Under the pieces are notes generated by a model that was given only the letters and a program-made list of their open reading frames with translations, did no database searches and was not told the DNA's origin. Of a DNA stretch of 38,205 nucleotides, positions 8,407 through 15,740 are shown piece by piece. Position 1 is the stretch's first letter. Each line of letters starts with the position of its first letter. Position numbers and translations under genes: made by a program. This DNA is from a virus: IMG/VR virus record IMGVR_UViG_3300042981_000154, positions 1-38,205 of that record; one strand, 5' to 3'.

Positions 8407-9226
8407 TCAGGTTGGCTTTCCCGCGTTCAATGGCATCGGCCAGGATAGCGGCGTCGTCGATGGCGCCAAGGACGTTGTCGTAGTGCGTGATGCGCCAGAA
8501 TTCGCCCTTGCACCGCACTCGCTGAGATAGGTCGGCGGAGAGTATCACGAGGTCGCCGGGCGCGATATCCGGGGCGCGCTCGGCGCGCTGCGCGCGCACG
8601 CGATCAATGAGCCGCTGCGTGGTGGTATCCATCGCCACCCAGCCTGTGCGCGACGTCAGATCATCGAGCAGCTCGCGCTCTGCGGGCAGCACGTGCCCCG
8701 GCGGCGATCGTCCCGTGAGCTTGCCAATACGCACGACCTCTTCATACAGCACAGTCGTGGCCAACTCCCCACTGCTCGTCTTGCCGCCTGGGATGCCATC
8801 GGTCAGGAGCATGCGCGGAACCTCAACAAGGTCGCTGCCGAACCACGCGATCTTGAAGCGGTCGAGCGCGCGTCGCGTCACCACGTAATTGTCGAGCGGC
8901 ACGATGTCGCCGTCGGCATCATCGTACAATGCTACGAACGAGTCGGCTCCGCACAGATAGAGCTCGTCGCATTCGAGCACGAATCCCTGCTTGCACCAGA
9001 AAAAGTCGATGAAAGCGAGATCGCCTGGCTTCAGATGCGTGACCTGCTCGCCGACGCTCACGATCTCGCAGCAAGCGATGTTGTCGGGAACGCTCGTGAC
9101 CGAGTTGGCGAGCGACACCAGCCCGATGCCCGTCTCGCGATCAACCTCTGAGAACAGGTCCTCACGCGGGCGCAGGATGACGTTCGTCCCGGTCGCGCGC
9201 GTCTTGTAGCTGTCCAGTGGCTTCAC
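8396..9226 (-). CDS. Tandem GroES-like (Cpn10-fold) protein
   Basis: A 276-residue protein built from two Cpn10-like halves. Half 1: strand NVILRP (15-20); a loop holding GIGLVSL (33-39) where GroES has its mobile-loop GGIVL; CEIVSVGE (53-60); LKPGDLAFI (65-73); then a closing CDELYLCGADSFVALYD (86-102). Half 2 repeats the order: NYVVTRRA (113-120), TVLYEEVVRIGKL (158-170), IAPGDLVIL (221-229), then CKGEFWRITHYDNVLGAI (239-256), with an insertion at about 172-220. GroES-type proteins cap chaperonin cages; phages such as T4 encode their own (gp31) for capsid folding. The gene sits between scaffold and small terminase with a GTGA junction and a strong GGAG eight bases before the GTG. The fold call is by pattern only; the protein could instead be structural. 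Confidence 0.6.
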   Translation of the reverse strand: MKPLDSYKTRATGTNVILRPREDLFSEVDRETGIGLVSLANSVTSVPDNIACCEIVSVGEQVTHLKPGDLAFIDFFWCKQGFVLECDELYLCGADSFVALYDDADGDIVPLDNYVVTRRALDRFKIAWFGSDLVEVPRMLLTDGIPGGKTSSGELATTVLYEEVVRIGKLTGRSPPGHVLPAERELLDDLTSRTGWVAMDTTTQRLIDRVRAQRAERAPDIAPGDLVILSADLSQRVRCKGEFWRITHYDNVLGAIDDAAILADAIERGKANLIAV

Positions 9227-10146
9227 AGTCCGTTCTCCTTCACGAATGCCTGAATCTCCTCATCGAGCGTGCGCGGCCGCGTGCTACCACCATCCACACG
9301 CGCTGCGCGCGCTGCAGGTGCCTCTATCTTCTTTTTTTGTGGCGCACCGCGGCCCCCGTCGAACACCTTTTTTAAGCGCTGGAACTGCGCTTTGAGCTTT
9401 TCCTTCACGATCGGCAGAGCCTTCGCCGGCGTCGTGATGCCCTTGCTGTAGCCGGCACGAATCTCGGCCATCACCATGTCGACCACGTCGGGGTGATGCA
9501 GCTCGGGGGCGAGTCGCTTGACGCCATCGTCTGCCCACTTGCGAGCCTCAGCAACAGCCTGCTCTTTCCGGGCGGCTGCTTGCTGCTCGGCGGCCTTGCT
9601 CTCGCGGTCGCGCGCATCGAGCCGTTCCTTGCGCCCCGCGATGCCCTGCGTCGCCCAGCGCATGACGTCGTTCCACGGACGTCCGGACCACTTCTCAACG
9701 AGCGTGATGAACGCATCGACGTCGCCGTCCTCTGCGGCCTTGCGCGCAGCGATCGGGTCGCCATACTTCTCGGCGAGCTGAGTCACGAGCGAGTGCGCGT
9801 CCGAGTCTTTCTTTTGGGCTTTTTCGGCCGCTTTCTCAGCATGCTTGGCGGCGAGCCGCAGGGCTCGGTGCGCCTTGCTGCCGAGCAACTCATCGGCATG
9901 CGGTCCAAGCGCCTTGAGGAATGCCTGGACGTCTTTTGCCTTGATGGCAGCGGTTACCGCTGCGGCGTCGACGTCGGGCACCGTTTTTTCGTCAGGCACC
10001 GCAGGCGGTTCCGGCTCCCCCGACAGGTCCGCTTGATCGTCGCTCGGATCAGGTGCCGGCGTCTGGGCAGCGTCGGTGTCGGCGACGCCAATCTGATCCG
10101 CCGGGGTCTCCGCGATGAACGCGGCAATGTCTGCGTCAATTCCCAT
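9223..10146 (-). CDS. Probable scaffolding protein
   Basis: A 307-residue protein. The N-terminal 60 residues are acidic and Pro/Asp-rich. The middle is a long Ala/Lys/Glu/Arg-rich helix (about 95-210). The C-terminus is basic (QRLKKVFDGG, then KKK), followed by a short acidic helix. An acidic start, coiled-coil body and basic end next to the portal gene are the usual marks of a phage capsid scaffold, which guides procapsid assembly and then leaves. The ATG at 10146 has AGGA upstream. The stop overlaps the GTG of the GroES-like gene. The capsid protein it should act on is coded far away, at 24420. No sequence family was identified directly. Confidence 0.7.
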   Translation of the reverse strand: MGIDADIAAFIAETPADQIGVADTDAAQTPAPDPSDDQADLSGEPEPPAVPDEKTVPDVDAAAVTAAIKAKDVQAFLKALGPHADELLGSKAHRALRLAAKHAEKAAEKAQKKDSDAHSLVTQLAEKYGDPIAARKAAEDGDVDAFITLVEKWSGRPWNDVMRWATQGIAGRKERLDARDRESKAAEQQAAARKEQAVAEARKWADDGVKRLAPELHHPDVVDMVMAEIRAGYSKGITTPAKALPIVKEKLKAQFQRLKKVFDGGRGAPQKKKIEAPAARAARVDGGSTRPRTLDEEIQAFVKENGL

Positions 10147-10149
10147 GCA

Positions 10150-12060
10150 TTATCCTGCCAATTGGAGCCCAGCGGGGACCTGTGGCGCCGGCTGAAGCGC
10201 GGGGCCCGCCGCCGGTGCGCCACCCATCGGTGAACCGTCCATCGGTGCCCCGACACTCGCGGCCTGACCCGTGGATGGGTCAGTGGCAAGCGCCGCGCAA
10301 TCCGCCATGAAGCGGAAAAAGAAGTCGAGCCGCTCGGGTTCGAGGTCATCCATGTCCGCCTCGAGATAGGCTTGCACGACCTGCAGAAGAGCCTGCCCGA
10401 TCTTCATGTGTTCGAACGGCGGACGGTAGAAGTCGGGCTCTTGCACGTCATCGTCGCTGGCGAATTGCCAGCGCCAGATCTGTTTGTCGACCCACTGCCG
10501 TTCAATGTCGGCGTCGTCGACCTCTTCGGGTAGGTCGTACCCTTGGCCCTGCATCGCAGCAAGCGCTGAGTCGCTGAGGATGCCGAGCTGCTTCAATTCG
10601 AGCGCGGTCTGCATGCGGTCAGCTGGGTTACCCTTCTGGCCGCTCACGGCCGCCGGCTGCACCACGTACTTGATCTGCTCGATGCCACGCAACGCGACCT
10701 TGCCGCTGATCTCTTTCAGCGTGTCTTCGCCTGGTGCGAGCCGCATCAGCTTCGGGTCCCCATCGAATATCTCGCACAGGACCTGGATGATAATCTTGGC
10801 CGAGTCGACGGCGACCGCTTGCACGTAACGCTGTTGCAGCGACGCGAATCGTTCGTTGACCAGTGCCGCCACGTAGCGCTGGCCGATGGCCGAATCGATG
10901 CCCTCTTGGCGCTGCCCTGCGGTGTGCGACTGGCTCATGCCGCTGATGTCATGCGCGTCCTGGTAGTGACGGTCAGCGACCTGCAGATGCTCGGGGGAAA
11001 ACCCTGGCGCTTCCACTATGCCAGGTTCATAGGGCTCGTTCGTCAGGATGATCTTGACCTCGTCCGTGGAGGTAAGCGAATCGGGGTTCACGAGCTTGCT
11101 CTGGTCAACCCAGCGCTCCGACTCATTCGTCTTGCTGATGGCGCGGTCGACGCGAGCGAGTACGAGGTTGTCGCGCTTCACGCTCTCGTAGATGTGGTGC
11201 ACCATGCAATGCGCCAGCGGGCCGTACAAGTGCGGAGTGCATCCGAGCCAAACGAATGGCGGGCGCTCGTGTGGATACTCTTCGTTCTCCAGCGCGGCGC
11301 CGTTCTTCACACACACCACGCGGTGCCCTGGTTTTTCTGACGTGCAACCGCTGTATCCCTCGTAAACGGCCACGTACTCGATGAGTTTTTCCCCATTGCG
11401 CGTCGGCATGCGCCATTCATCAGGCGGCTCGCCAGCGCTCAATCGAATGTCGTCCTCGCCGTCGGGCCACATCTCGATGGCGTCCTCGACAGGGAGCCAC
11501 GTCACGCAGACTTGGCGCCGCATATCCTGGCTCCACGCCATGTTCAGAGTGTCGTGGATGCGAGCGTCACACTTGCCATTCGAGGCGAAAAACTGGACCG
11601 CGACGACGCCGGTGCACGCCGCTGCGAGCCGCAGCGCCGCGACCCAGAGGTCATGCAGGTTGGGCCATAGCCCCTTGGGTTGCTTGTACTCGGCACGCAC
11701 CAGCTCTTCGAGGTCCGCGGCCTGGCGCCTGTCCTTCCAGCTGCCGCGATTCGTCAGCATCGCGGGCAATGGCGGGTCAATCGCGCCGATCTTGCTCGTG
11801 AGCGTATCGACGACGGCAAACGCGACGTTGCGAATGATCGGTATCTCCAGGTCATCAAACGTGTTTTGCTCGAATGCGTCGTAACTGTATCCCCACGGCC
11901 CGAGACTCGTCAGGCGCATCCCTTCGACCGCCGTCGCGTACCGCTCGGCGAGCGAACGCCGGTTTTCTTGCACGCTCGCGAATCGAGCAAAGTAGCCGCG
12001 CAGGCGCTCGGCGGCCTCAAAGTCACTGAGGTCATCCGCCCAGAAGCTGCAATCGCCCAT
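10150..12060 (-). CDS. Portal protein
   Basis: A 636-residue protein, within the size range of podovirus-type portals, which form the dodecameric DNA gate of the head and dock the terminase. Recognisable portal traits: a helical N-terminus; an internal beta region; a segment rich in D/N/E before a long helix with RYVAALVNERFASLQQRYVQ; and a helical C-terminal part ending in a Pro/Ala/Gly-rich tail. ATG at 12060 is chosen because GAGGA lies ten bases upstream; the longer frame upstream would run into the large terminase gene. It is the first gene of the minus-strand head operon (portal, scaffold, GroES-like, TerS). Identification rests on size, composition and neighbours. Confidence 0.7.
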   Translation of the reverse strand: MGDCSFWADDLSDFEAAERLRGYFARFASVQENRRSLAERYATAVEGMRLTSLGPWGYSYDAFEQNTFDDLEIPIIRNVAFAVVDTLTSKIGAIDPPLPAMLTNRGSWKDRRQAADLEELVRAEYKQPKGLWPNLHDLWVAALRLAAACTGVVAVQFFASNGKCDARIHDTLNMAWSQDMRRQVCVTWLPVEDAIEMWPDGEDDIRLSAGEPPDEWRMPTRNGEKLIEYVAVYEGYSGCTSEKPGHRVVCVKNGAALENEEYPHERPPFVWLGCTPHLYGPLAHCMVHHIYESVKRDNLVLARVDRAISKTNESERWVDQSKLVNPDSLTSTDEVKIILTNEPYEPGIVEAPGFSPEHLQVADRHYQDAHDISGMSQSHTAGQRQEGIDSAIGQRYVAALVNERFASLQQRYVQAVAVDSAKIIIQVLCEIFDGDPKLMRLAPGEDTLKEISGKVALRGIEQIKYVVQPAAVSGQKGNPADRMQTALELKQLGILSDSALAAMQGQGYDLPEEVDDADIERQWVDKQIWRWQFASDDDVQEPDFYRPPFEHMKIGQALLQVVQAYLEADMDDLEPERLDFFFRFMADCAALATDPSTGQAASVGAPMDGSPMGGAPAAGPALQPAPQVPAGLQLAG

Positions 12061-12084
12061 TGATCGTGTATCCTCGCAGGACGG

Positions 12085-13449
12085 ATGCTCATTCGTCAAG
12101 ATCCATTGGCGGCTCTCCTGGCGCTCGCCCCGATACCAGTGTTGCGCGCCATGTCGGAGGCCCAGCGTCGAGCCCAATCCGGCGCCAAGCGCAAGCGGGT
12201 CTGGTTGGCTGGGCGCCGAGCCGGCAAGAGCTACCTTGCTGCAATCTGGTTGCTCGGAGGCAAACCAGGGCAACGGTCAGCGTTCTGCGCACGCACGCTC
12301 AAGAGCGCCAAAGCCATCATCCTGGGCACATTCGCCGAGCTCAATGCGCACTTCGGGCTCGGGCTCGACATCCGAATCTCGACCGGGACCGTTACCGAGC
12401 CCAACGGGCACGTCATCCAGCTCTACGGGCTGCGCGACATGAGCCAGGCAGACCTCATCCGTGGCCAGAAATTTCGCCGCGTCGTCGTCGACGAGGCCGG
12501 CGCGTTTGACGATGATCTTCTCAAGTATTGCCTAGAAAGCGTCATCCACCCGACGCTGCTCGACTGGCGCGGAGACCTCGTGGTCAGTGGCACACCCGGA
12601 CCAATCCCGAAGGGATATTACTACGATCTCAGCGGCAATCCCGGACTCGATGAGCCCGTCTGCGGCCGGCTGCAGACGCACCACTGGACGTATCGAGAAA
12701 ACCCGCACGTGCCACACGATGATGTGCTCGAAGAGGCATTGGAGCTTTATGGTGCCACAGAGGCAAGCCCGACGTTCCGCCGCGAGTATCTGGCGATCTG
12801 GTGCGAGGACCTCGATGCCATCATCTACCGCTACCGCGGTGAGCAGTGGGCACCGGTGCCGGGTCCCGGCAAGACGGTGCTGGCTATCGATTTTGGCTCA
12901 GGCAAAGAGCGTGCTGACGCGACGACCTTCACCGTCTGGCGCCAACCGCACAACACGCGCACGCACGTGTTCTGTCTGCAGGCCATCGCCAAGGATGAGA
13001 TTGAGCTGCCCGAGACAGCGGCCATCGCGCGCCAGCTGCGCGAGAGATGGGCCGTCAACAAGATCGTCGCCGACGAGGGCGCGCTCGGCAGCGCCATCGC
13101 CAAGGCTCTGCGCGGCCAATACAAGCTGCCGATCGAGGCAGCGAAGAGGCAGGACAAGAAGGGCCGCATCCTGGCCGCGCGCGGCCGCCTGGACGCCGGC
13201 ACGCTGCACCTGTGCGCTGAGGCCAAGCCGCTCGCTGACGAGTGGCTCTCGCTCTGCTGGGACGAGCATCGCCAGGACCATCATCCGCGTCAGGCCGACG
13301 ATCTCAGTGACAGTGCACTCTACGGTCTCGAGGAGTTCAGCGGATGGGAGGCCGAGGGCGAGAAGCCCGTGGTCATCGGTTTGCAGGACCGCATTCGCGA
13401 GCGCGCCATGCGGCGCGCACAGCGCGGCGCGTCGTTCCGAATCGATTGA
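12085..13449 (+). CDS. terL: Terminase large subunit
   Basis: A 454-residue packaging motor. The ATPase half has a Walker A-type motif GRRAGKS (43-49) and a Walker B VVVDEAG (133-139). The nuclease half is RNase H-like, with acidic residues D269 (LAIDFGSG), D330/E331 (VADEGA) and D405/D406/D409 (ADDLSDSALYG). It pumps DNA through the portal and cuts the concatemer. The start at 12085 follows AGGA closely; ATG 12151 is an alternative. It is divergent from the portal gene, with only 24 bases between the two starts, so promoters for either side must lie inside the opposite gene. An 18-bp palindrome lies 15 bases after its stop. Confidence 0.92.
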   Translation: MLIRQDPLAALLALAPIPVLRAMSEAQRRAQSGAKRKRVWLAGRRAGKSYLAAIWLLGGKPGQRSAFCARTLKSAKAIILGTFAELNAHFGLGLDIRISTGTVTEPNGHVIQLYGLRDMSQADLIRGQKFRRVVVDEAGAFDDDLLKYCLESVIHPTLLDWRGDLVVSGTPGPIPKGYYYDLSGNPGLDEPVCGRLQTHHWTYRENPHVPHDDVLEEALELYGATEASPTFRREYLAIWCEDLDAIIYRYRGEQWAPVPGPGKTVLAIDFGSGKERADATTFTVWRQPHNTRTHVFCLQAIAKDEIELPETAAIARQLRERWAVNKIVADEGALGSAIAKALRGQYKLPIEAAKRQDKKGRILAARGRLDAGTLHLCAEAKPLADEWLSLCWDEHRQDHHPRQADDLSDSALYGLEEFSGWEAEGEKPVVIGLQDRIRERAMRRAQRGASFRID

Positions 13450-13463
13450 CTGAACATGCTTGC

Positions 13464-13481
13464 ATCACCCCTAAGGGTGAT
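13464..13481. repeat. 18-bp palindrome, copy 3 of 3
   Basis: ATCACCCCTAAGGGTGAT, 7-base perfect arms around a CTAA centre. It lies 15 bases after the large terminase stop, in a 151-base gap (13450-13600) where no convincing gene is seen. Copies 1 and 2 are at 7056-7073 and 7915-7932, so the three copies flank the packaging and head module. Confidence 0.75.
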
Positions 13482-13600
13482 GGCGGCCTGCCCACTGACG
13501 ATCCATTGTATCTGTGTGGTCGCGAGACGCGGCCCGAAAAGGCAACCAATGACGACAATCGAGACCCACCGGGCGAAGTAGCACAAGAAAGGCACCAACA

Positions 13601-13849
13601 ATGATTGTTGCACACTCCTACCTAACCTGGGCCGGCGACCTCCGGGTCGCCATTGCCCACTCGCCTGCCGGGACCAAGGCCATTAACGGGATGCCCGGCA
13701 CGCGCACCACGATGCTGGACGAGAGCGAGGCGCGTGAGCTGCTCACGCAGCTGCAGCGCGCTCTCGCGACCCCGCCTGAGTGCATCGATTGCGGCAGCAC
13801 CGATCACACCGTGGATGACCCGCGGTGCCCCGCCAACCCCGAGGGATGA
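13601..13849 (+). CDS. Small protein with C-terminal Cys motif
   Basis: An 82-residue product with a beta-like N-terminus, a helical centre (ESEARELLTQLQRAL) and CIDCGSTDHTVDDPRC near the end, which could bind one metal ion. GAAAGG eight bases before the ATG is a good ribosome binding site. It opens the early-type gene cluster after the terminase and overlaps the next ORF by four bases (ATGA). No family recognised. Confidence 0.6.
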   Translation: MIVAHSYLTWAGDLRVAIAHSPAGTKAINGMPGTRTTMLDESEARELLTQLQRALATPPECIDCGSTDHTVDDPRCPANPEG

Positions 13850-14016
13850 TGGCGACCACGAGAGAAGACCACATGGGCATTCGCCAGATGACACAGCTGC
13901 TGCGCAGCGGCTATCCTCTGTCCCTGCGGCTGCAGCAAGCGATCGCTGAGCTCGTATCTGCTGCTGCACAGGCCGCGCGCCGCACAGGGTGGAAGCCGGC
14001 GAAGGAGAAAAAGTGA
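13846..14016 (+). CDS. Small basic helical protein
   Basis: A 56-residue product if read from the ATG overlapping the previous stop. A start at 13873 (MGIRQMTQLL) has the better ribosome binding site (GAGAGAAG, five bases away) and gives 47 residues. It is mainly one long helix with a Lys/Arg-rich tail. It overlaps the next GTG by four bases. No function recognised; a small nucleic-acid-associated protein is possible. Confidence 0.5.
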   Translation: MMATTREDHMGIRQMTQLLRSGYPLSLRLQQAIAELVSAAAQAARRTGWKPAKEKK

Positions 14017-14219
14017 TCCACCACGACCCCTGTCCGGAGTATCGCGCAATCCTGTGTGCTGAATGCGGCGACGAGGCGCTGGTGGTACACAGCAGCACAC
14101 CCGCATCGTCCGTCGACGGGCGACGCCAACGCTGCGAGTCGTGTGGCACGGAGGGCAAAGTAGTGCTGCTCGACGATGAGGATGTTTCATTGATCAAACT
14201 GGAGTTCAGGGCAACATGA
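14013..14219 (+). CDS. Small zinc-ribbon protein
   Basis: A 68-residue product from a GTG that overlaps the previous stop (GTGA), with GGAG seven bases upstream. It has two CxxC knuckles, LCAECG and RCESCG, about 30 residues apart, as in a zinc ribbon, and an acidic C-terminus. Zinc-ribbon peptides are common in phage early regions, often as regulators or adaptors, but no specific role can be given. It overlaps the next gene by four bases. Confidence 0.6.
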   Translation: MIHHDPCPEYRAILCAECGDEALVVHSSTPASSVDGRRQRCESCGTEGKVVLLDDEDVSLIKLEFRAT

Positions 14220-14833
14220 AAGATCAATCAGAGGCTCTCTCGCTGTTGCGCAAGCCGTTCCCACCGAATCAGGTCAGTAAGCTGCCAAAGGGCAAAGGCG
14301 TCGAGCTGGACTACGTCGGACACGCGGCTCTGACCGCGCGGCTGCTCGACGTCGACCCCCTTTGGACTTGGGAGCCGCTCGCGCTCACGCCCCAGGGACT
14401 GCCGCTGTTCGACGACATCGGCGGGCTCTGGATTAGACTCACCGTCTGCGGCATGACCCGGCTCGGGTATGGGCATGCCCCGTCCACCAAATCAGGCGGG
14501 GACCGCATCAAAGAGATCATCGGCGACGCTCTCAGAAACGCCGCGATGCGATTCGGCGCCGCTCTCGACCTGTGGCACAAGGGCGGCGATCTCAACGGCG
14601 ACGATGACATCGAGCGCGATGCCATCCAGAACGAGGGCAAGAGCGCCCCGCCGCCAGGCGCGCAGGCTCGCTTCGGCGAGCTCGCCGCGATGTTCCGCGG
14701 CGCTAAGAACGAAGGCGAGGTCAAAGAGATTGAGGCCATGGCAAAGGCTGAATGGGCAGATCTGCGCGACCTGCCCGGGGCAAGGGAAGGCCTCGCCGGC
14801 GCACGCAACGCCGCGCTGAAGAGGCTGTCGTGA
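14216..14833 (+). CDS. Rad52-like single-strand annealing protein
   Basis: A 205-residue protein. Residues 28-120 show a pattern shared by phage Rad52/Sak-type recombinases: LDYVGHAALTARLLDVDP, WTWEP, LWIRLTVCGMTRLGYG, then the signature helix KEIIGDALRNAAMRFGAALD followed by LW. The C-terminal third is a separate, more flexible helical tail. Such proteins coat single-stranded DNA and anneal complementary strands for recombination-dependent replication and repair. The next gene, a 5'-3' exonuclease, begins within its stop codon (GTGA), the classic exonuclease and annealing-protein pairing. The exact Rad52 subfamily is not certain. Confidence 0.75.
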   Translation: MKDQSEALSLLRKPFPPNQVSKLPKGKGVELDYVGHAALTARLLDVDPLWTWEPLALTPQGLPLFDDIGGLWIRLTVCGMTRLGYGHAPSTKSGGDRIKEIIGDALRNAAMRFGAALDLWHKGGDLNGDDDIERDAIQNEGKSAPPPGAQARFGELAAMFRGAKNEGEVKEIEAMAKAEWADLRDLPGAREGLAGARNAALKRLS

Positions 14834-15552
14834 CCATCACCCTCTACGACCTTTCCGCCGAATTCTGGCGCAACGCACTCGGCGGGAAGAACCCCATCCA
14901 GGGATACGAGCTCACGCTCGACCGCCTGCGCGACATGAGCGGGCGAGTCGTCGTCTGCTGCGACTCACCACGGAGCGAGAGACGAGAGAAGGTCTCGTCA
15001 TACAAAGCCAACCGTCCACCGAAACCACCTGAAGCAGTCGATGCGCTGCGCGCCGTCGAACAGCGCATCAGCGACCGCGGCATCCCAATCGCAGTGGTCG
15101 ACGGATGGGAGGCGGACGACGTCATCGCGACCCTATGCGCGCAGGCGTGGCCAGAGGATGTGCACGTCACCGGGGCCGAGAAGGACTACTACGTGCTGCT
15201 CGACAGCGACCACGTCACGCTCTACGGGCCGCGGGGGCGCGTCGTGGCGGGTGATTGTAAGTTAAAATTTGGCGTGCAGCCTCGCCAGATGACAGATTGG
15301 CTCGCGCTCGCGGGCGACACCGCCGACGGGGTGCCCGGGTGCCCCGGCGTCGGGCCCGGGCGAGCAACGGATCTCCTCGTTCGCTTCGGCACCATCGCTG
15401 CCATCAAAGCGGCGCCACGCACCGAGCTCGGACAGGTGCGCGGCATCGGAAAGAACACGGTGTTTTCGATCCAGGAATGGGACCCGACCGAGTCGCTCGA
15501 CCTGGTCACACTGCGCAGCGACCTGCCGCTGAGACTGGTTGATTTGTTATGA
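14830..15552 (+). CDS. 5'-3' exonuclease of the FEN / PolA N-terminal family
   Basis: A 240-residue protein, the usual length of stand-alone phage flap exonucleases. Visible motifs: DSPRSERREKVSSYKANRPP (about 43-62, the arginine-rich arch side); WEADD (93-97) with metal-binding acidics E94, D96 and D97; VTGAEKDYYVLL; then GDTADGVPGCPGVGPGRATD, the helix-hairpin-helix DNA-binding region, with a second hairpin RGIGKN. It would remove 5' flaps or RNA primers, or resect ends for the annealing protein coded just upstream. Start is GTG overlapping the previous stop. No polymerase domain is attached and none was recognised elsewhere in the window. Confidence 0.88.
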   Translation: MTITLYDLSAEFWRNALGGKNPIQGYELTLDRLRDMSGRVVVCCDSPRSERREKVSSYKANRPPKPPEAVDALRAVEQRISDRGIPIAVVDGWEADDVIATLCAQAWPEDVHVTGAEKDYYVLLDSDHVTLYGPRGRVVAGDCKLKFGVQPRQMTDWLALAGDTADGVPGCPGVGPGRATDLLVRFGTIAAIKAAPRTELGQVRGIGKNTVFSIQEWDPTESLDLVTLRSDLPLRLVDLL

Positions 15553-15740
15553 CAGGCACAATGAGATCGAAGTTGCGCAAGGCCGAGCGCCGTAGAGCCG
15601 TCTACCAGTACGCTCGGCACACGATGGGACTGTCAGTTGACGATGCGCGGGACGCAACGAAGAACGTCAGGCGATTCGTGGGTTCCTTCCCCGACCACGT
15701 GTTCCCTGACACGATCCTGCAATATTTGGTGAAAAGATGA
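15549..15740 (+). CDS. Small basic protein
   Basis: A 63-residue product rich in Arg and Lys at its N-terminus (RSKLRKAERRRAVYQYARH), followed by a helical acidic part. Overlaps both neighbours by four bases (ATGA), between the exonuclease and the helicase, so it is probably translated with them. Possibly DNA or RNA binding, or an accessory factor for the helicase. No family recognised. Confidence 0.55.
   Translation: MTGTMRSKLRKAERRRAVYQYARHTMGLSVDDARDATKNVRRFVGSFPDHVFPDTILQYLVKR

Noticed and set aside
9478-9500. GGGGTGAT-like sequence that could be a fourth palindrome copy
   Set aside because: Only the right arm is present; the left side does not pair, and it lies within the scaffold coding sequence.
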